Below are positions 5,574 to 7,948 of a DNA stretch of 7,948 nucleotides, in pieces. Below the pieces are notes generated by a model. That model made no database searches. It was not told the DNA's origin and saw only the letters and a program-made list of their open reading frames with translations. The DNA lies in NCBI GenBank assembly GCA_026196445.1, contig JAPHTE010000257.1:1-7948 (forward strand). Direction: 5' to 3'. This DNA comes from Lysobacterales bacterium. Lineage in GTDB: Bacteria; Pseudomonadota; Gammaproteobacteria; Xanthomonadales; SZUA-36. Position numbers and translations under genes: made by a program. Position 1 is the first letter of the stretch, and each line of letters begins with the position of its first letter.

Positions 5574-7486
5574 CGCTGCTCGTATACCTGGACGTCTGCC
5601 GCCGTCCTCAGCTGACGCATCAGGGCCGATGCTTCCTGGCTGGCGACACCATTGGCAACCGCGCGCTCGACCTGCAGTTTCATGAACTGCGCGTTCTCTT
5701 CGCTGAATTCGCCCGGCTTGACCTCGGTCAGTTCAACCACGGCAAAACCACCGGAAGTCGGCAATACTGCGTCGACCGGTTTCCCTTCCACCGGCTTGCC
5801 CAGACGAAACACTTCCTGCACCAGCATGGCGTCGGGTACCTGTGTATTGCGTTTCACAGCCTCGTGGCTACTGTAATCAAGACCGGCATCGGCAGCCAGG
5901 GTTTCAAGGCTGGCCTCGCCGTCCAGGGCGGTCGCAAGCAGTTCCTCTGCCTGGGTCCTGGCAAGGTCACGCGCCATGTTGTCCCGTAATGTTGCAACGA
6001 TTTCGTCACGCACTTCGTCGATGGGTTTGATTGCAGCCGGCAGGTGTTTCTTGAGCTTGATCATTACCAGGCGGTTCTCGTCCAGGTTGATCGGGTCGCT
6101 TACCGAGCCCTGCAAAAGCACCAGGTCGGAAAACGCAGTCTGGATGACCTCGGGGTTAGCGGCAATGCCTTCCCCCCCGCTACGCGGGAACGGACCGGCC
6201 TCGTGGACCTGCAAACCCATCACCATTGCAGCGCTCTCCAGGGTGGTCGGGTCCTCGTAAACCAGGTCAACCAACTCGTCGGCCCGGTCGAGGAAAATCC
6301 GCGCTGCCGCATCATCCTGGTATTCATTGACCAGGGTCGCCTTGGCCTCTTCAAAAGTCATGCCGGTGCTTTCACGGATATCCCGTAAATCGATAACGTG
6401 CCAGCCATAAGCGGTCTGCACCGGGTCGGAAATCGGAGAGTCCAGTGATAATTCGTACATGGCTGTTTCAAATGCTTCCACCATGACACCTGGCTCCACC
6501 CAACCAAGGTCGCCGCCTTCCGCCGCGGAACCCTGGTCCTGCGAGTATTCTCTTGCAAGCTGGGCAAAGTCTTCGCCTGCACGGGCACGTTTTGCCAGGT
6601 CTTCGGCGGTTTGCCGGGCGGTCTCGATTTCGGCCTCATCGGCATCCGGTGACACCTCCAGCAGGATATGTGAAACCAGCCGTTGTTCAGGACTGACGAA
6701 ACGTGCTTTTTGGGCCTCGAATTGTTCCCTCAACATGGCGTCATCCGGTGGTGGACCGGCATCGATATCCCCCGCATCCAGTTCCACGTACTCGATGATC
6801 ACCTGTTCTTCAGACATATAGTCTTCGTTGTGGTTTTCATACCACGCAGAAACCTGCTCATCCGTGAATTCCACGACCAGCTCATCGGTTTTTGCAGGAA
6901 CCAGGGCGACATTGAATGTCCGCTCCTGTTCAACCAGGGCTATGAAGTCATTTATCTCGCTGGCGGTTGCAATGCTGCTGGCGCTGATGTTACGCGGTAG
7001 TTGGGTGACGATGAACTGCGCACGCATTTCATTCTGGAAGCGCTTTGGCGTCATGCCCTGTGCCTGCAGCCTGGCCTGGTAGACATCGACATTGAATTCT
7101 CCATCGACCTGGAAAGCTGGAATCCGGCGAATCTCAGTTGCCAGTGTCTCGTCATCAACGTCCAGGCCCATGTCCAATGCCGCCTGCGTGAGCAGTTCCT
7201 GGTCGATCAGGTCGTCCAGGTGCTGGCGACGCACGGTCAACTGGTCGAACTCCACCGGATTGTATGCCTCACCCATCAGGGACTGCATCCTTCTACGGTA
7301 GTTCGAGAAGCTCTGGTTGAAATCGTTGGTGGTGATTTCAGTGTCGTTGATCCTGGCAACGATATTCTGGCTGCTGGATGTGAAGTACTGGTTGACACCA
7401 ACCAGCGCAAACGGAACGACAAGTATTCCGAGTATTGCGAATGCAAGGATACCGGTCAGTCTTTCACGTATCGATTGAAGAACCAT
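5561..7486 (-). CDS. ppiD: Inner-membrane periplasmic folding factor PpiD (SurA/PpiD family, parvulin domain)
   Basis: 641 residues (E. coli PpiD is 623). PpiD is anchored in the inner membrane by one N-terminal helix and helps newly exported proteins fold near the Sec translocon. Visible here: a short cytoplasmic start with positive residues, a membrane segment at about 11-33, a SurA-like N-terminal chaperone region (about 40-190, with INDTEITTNDFNQSF and the DDLIDQELLTQAA helix), one parvulin domain (about 264-369) with VSHILLEV, FAQLAREYSQDQGS, GGDLGWVEPG and the closing GWHVIDL, and a C-terminal helical region to 641. Both parvulin histidines (His273 and His363) are present, whereas E. 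coli PpiD lacks them. The ATG at 7486 has a good ribosome-binding site, GGAAAGG (complement of 7497-7503), ten bases upstream. It lies downstream of hupB and two tRNA genes, behind a terminator, so it probably has its own promoter. Confidence 0.95.
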   Translation of the reverse strand: MVLQSIRERLTGILAFAILGILVVPFALVGVNQYFTSSSQNIVARINDTEITTNDFNQSFSNYRRRMQSLMGEAYNPVEFDQLTVRRQHLDDLIDQELLTQAALDMGLDVDDETLATEIRRIPAFQVDGEFNVDVYQARLQAQGMTPKRFQNEMRAQFIVTQLPRNISASSIATASEINDFIALVEQERTFNVALVPAKTDELVVEFTDEQVSAWYENHNEDYMSEEQVIIEYVELDAGDIDAGPPPDDAMLREQFEAQKARFVSPEQRLVSHILLEVSPDADEAEIETARQTAEDLAKRARAGEDFAQLAREYSQDQGSAAEGGDLGWVEPGVMVEAFETAMYELSLDSPISDPVQTAYGWHVIDLRDIRESTGMTFEEAKATLVNEYQDDAAARIFLDRADELVDLVYEDPTTLESAAMVMGLQVHEAGPFPRSGGEGIAANPEVIQTAFSDLVLLQGSVSDPINLDENRLVMIKLKKHLPAAIKPIDEVRDEIVATLRDNMARDLARTQAEELLATALDGEASLETLAADAGLDYSSHEAVKRNTQVPDAMLVQEVFRLGKPVEGKPVDAVLPTSGGFAVVELTEVKPGEFSEENAQFMKLQVERAVANGVASQEASALMRQLRTAADVQVYEQRITN

Positions 7487-7505
7487 GGTTTAACAACCTT
7501 TCCAA

Positions 7506-7511
7506 ATTATA
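7506..7511 (-). promoter_or_regulatory. Consensus -10 hexamer upstream of ppiD (tentative)
   Basis: On the minus strand a perfect TATAAT lies between the terminator hairpin and the ppiD ribosome-binding site. The 16-18 bp upstream position falls within the hairpin and has no TTGACA-like hexamer, and there is no extended -10 TG. Starting six to seven bases downstream would leave a leader of only about 13 nt, starting within GGAAAGG. It may be the ppiD promoter only with an activator, or a chance match. Confidence 0.3.
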
Positions 7512-7518
7512 AGCGGAT

Positions 7519-7551
7519 AAGAAAAAGGCGCCTGGAAGGCGCCCTTTTCTT
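7519..7551 (-). terminator. Symmetrical intrinsic terminator after the tRNA-Asp gene
   Basis: GGCGCC (7527-7532), a five-base loop, GGCGCC (7538-7543) form a perfect GC-rich stem. It is flanked by A-rich sequence on the left and TTTTCTT on the right, which also pair with each other apart from one mismatch (A7526/C7544). Read on the minus strand, the stem is followed by TTTTTCTT, a classical rho-independent end for the hupB/tRNA transcript. Its symmetry means it could also work on the plus strand. Confidence 0.85.
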
Positions 7552-7556
7552 ACATA

Positions 7557-7633
7557 TGGCGGAGTGGACGGGACTCGAACCCGCGACCCCCGGCGTGACA
7601 GGCCGGTATTCTAACCAGCTGAACTACCACTCC
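7557..7633 (-). tRNA. tRNA-Asp (anticodon GUC)
   Basis: A 77-nt cloverleaf on the minus strand, nearly identical to E. coli tRNA-Asp by eye. The acceptor stem GGAGTGG pairs with CCACTCC, the anticodon GTC lies at complement 7597-7599 within the loop CTGTCAC, the T loop contains GTTCGAGTC, and the 3' CCA is encoded (complement of 7557-7559). It follows tRNA-Val by only 8 bp and is followed by a strong terminator. Confidence 0.98.
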
Positions 7634-7641
7634 ACATACGT

Positions 7642-7717
7642 TGGTGGGTGCTGACGGGCTCGAACCGCCGACCCTCGCCTTGTAAGGGCGATGCTCTCCC
7701 AACTGAGCTAAGCACCC
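7642..7717 (-). tRNA. tRNA-Val (anticodon UAC)
   Basis: A 76-nt cloverleaf on the minus strand. The acceptor stem GGGTGCT pairs with AGCACCC, the D arm reads TTAGCTCAGTTGGGAGAGC, the anticodon stem TCGCC/GGCGA encloses loop CTTACAA with anticodon TAC (complement 7682-7684), the T arm is GGCGG/CCGTC, and CCA is encoded (complement 7642-7644). The gene starts 15 bp after the hupB stop codon, so it must be expressed from hupB's promoter or from one inside hupB. Confidence 0.98.
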
Positions 7718-7732
7718 TCGTCAGAAGGCGCG

Positions 7733-7948
7733 CTAGTTTACGGCATCCTTAAGAGCTTTACCAGCCTTAAATGAAGGGTTATTTGAAGCCTTGATCTGGA
7801 TCGTTTCACCGGTGCGTGGGTTACGGCCGGCACGTGCAGCGCGTTTCTTTACCGAGAAGGTTCCGAAACCAACCATGGATACTGATCCACCACCTTTCAG
7901 TGCGCCAGTTACAGAAGAAGTAAACGCGTCAAGAGCCCGACCGGCGTC
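7733..7948 (-). CDS. hupB: DNA-binding protein HU-beta, C-terminal part (partial)
   Basis: The reading frame runs from the right edge to a TAG stop at 7733-7735, giving 71 residues; about 20 N-terminal residues of the usual ~90 are outside the window. HU is a small dimeric nucleoid protein that bends and wraps DNA with little sequence specificity. The visible part begins DAGRALDAFTSSV and carries the family signature VGFGTFSVKKRAAR-GRNP (with one Ala between), the arm with the conserved RNP that inserts in the minor groove, and the ending PSFKAGKALKDAVN, which matches E. coli HupB at the last ten residues. Its position ahead of ppiD supports hupB rather than hupA or IHF. In E. coli the order lon-hupB-ppiD is known, so lon is expected beyond the right edge. 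Only 15 bp separate its stop from tRNA-Val. Confidence 0.96.
   Translation of the reverse strand, partial: DAGRALDAFTSSVTGALKGGGSVSMVGFGTFSVKKRAARAGRNPRTGETIQIKASNNPSFKAGKALKDAVN

Noticed and set aside
7001..7654. Plus-strand open frame of 217 codons over the start of ppiD, the terminator and tRNA-Asp
   Set aside because: It crosses a tRNA gene and a terminator and is antisense to ppiD; the translation shows no family features.
1..7948. CRISPR array, insertion sequence, toxin-antitoxin or phage features
   Set aside because: No regularly spaced repeats, transposase or integrase motifs, or small paired genes were seen; although tRNA genes are common integration sites, no second att-like copy of a tRNA end is present in the window.

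Overview
The window looks like chromosomal DNA of a gammaproteobacterium. The reasons are the moderately high G+C content, the protein similarity to gammaproteobacterial families (FabI close to the E. coli enzyme, PpiD, HU-beta), CCA-encoding tRNA genes, and a dihydroorotase of the DDQVHFREPGLTHK subtype. As I recall, that subtype occurs in Bacteroidetes and in Xanthomonas-like gammaproteobacteria. I cannot assign a genus from sequence alone. No mobile element, CRISPR array, integrase or phage gene was seen.

Left part (1-1383, plus strand): the end of a [NiFe]-hydrogenase maturation operon. The last ~121 residues of HypF overlap the start of a complete HypE by an ATGA junction. HypF and HypE together make the thiocyanate-bearing HypE C-terminal cysteine that donates the CN ligands of the hydrogenase active site. 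The rest of the hyp/hydrogenase cluster would lie upstream of the window.

Middle (1384-5512, plus strand): three separately spaced genes. The first is a two-TM membrane-anchored protein with a TolB-N/FlgO-like domain and TPR repeats, function unknown. The second is a dihydroorotase-family amidohydrolase (pyrimidine synthesis) in which the first His of the usual HxH metal motif is Gln. The third is the enoyl-ACP reductase fabI. The gaps of 161, 105 and 98 bp are AT-richer and hold small inverted repeats but no convincing consensus promoter.

Right part (5561-7948, minus strand): hupB (partial), tRNA-Val(UAC), tRNA-Asp(GUC), a strong symmetrical hairpin terminator, then ppiD, which converges on fabI. 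hupB-ppiD-fabI is a housekeeping neighbourhood familiar from Pseudomonas-type genomes. hupB and the two tRNAs are so tightly packed (15 bp and 8 bp spacers) that they probably share a transcript.

I found no clearly new multi-gene system. The points most worth a second look are the Gln-for-His dihydroorotase, the membrane TolB-like/TPR protein, the parvulin domain of PpiD that keeps both active-site histidines (unlike E. coli PpiD), and the hupB-tRNA-tRNA packing.
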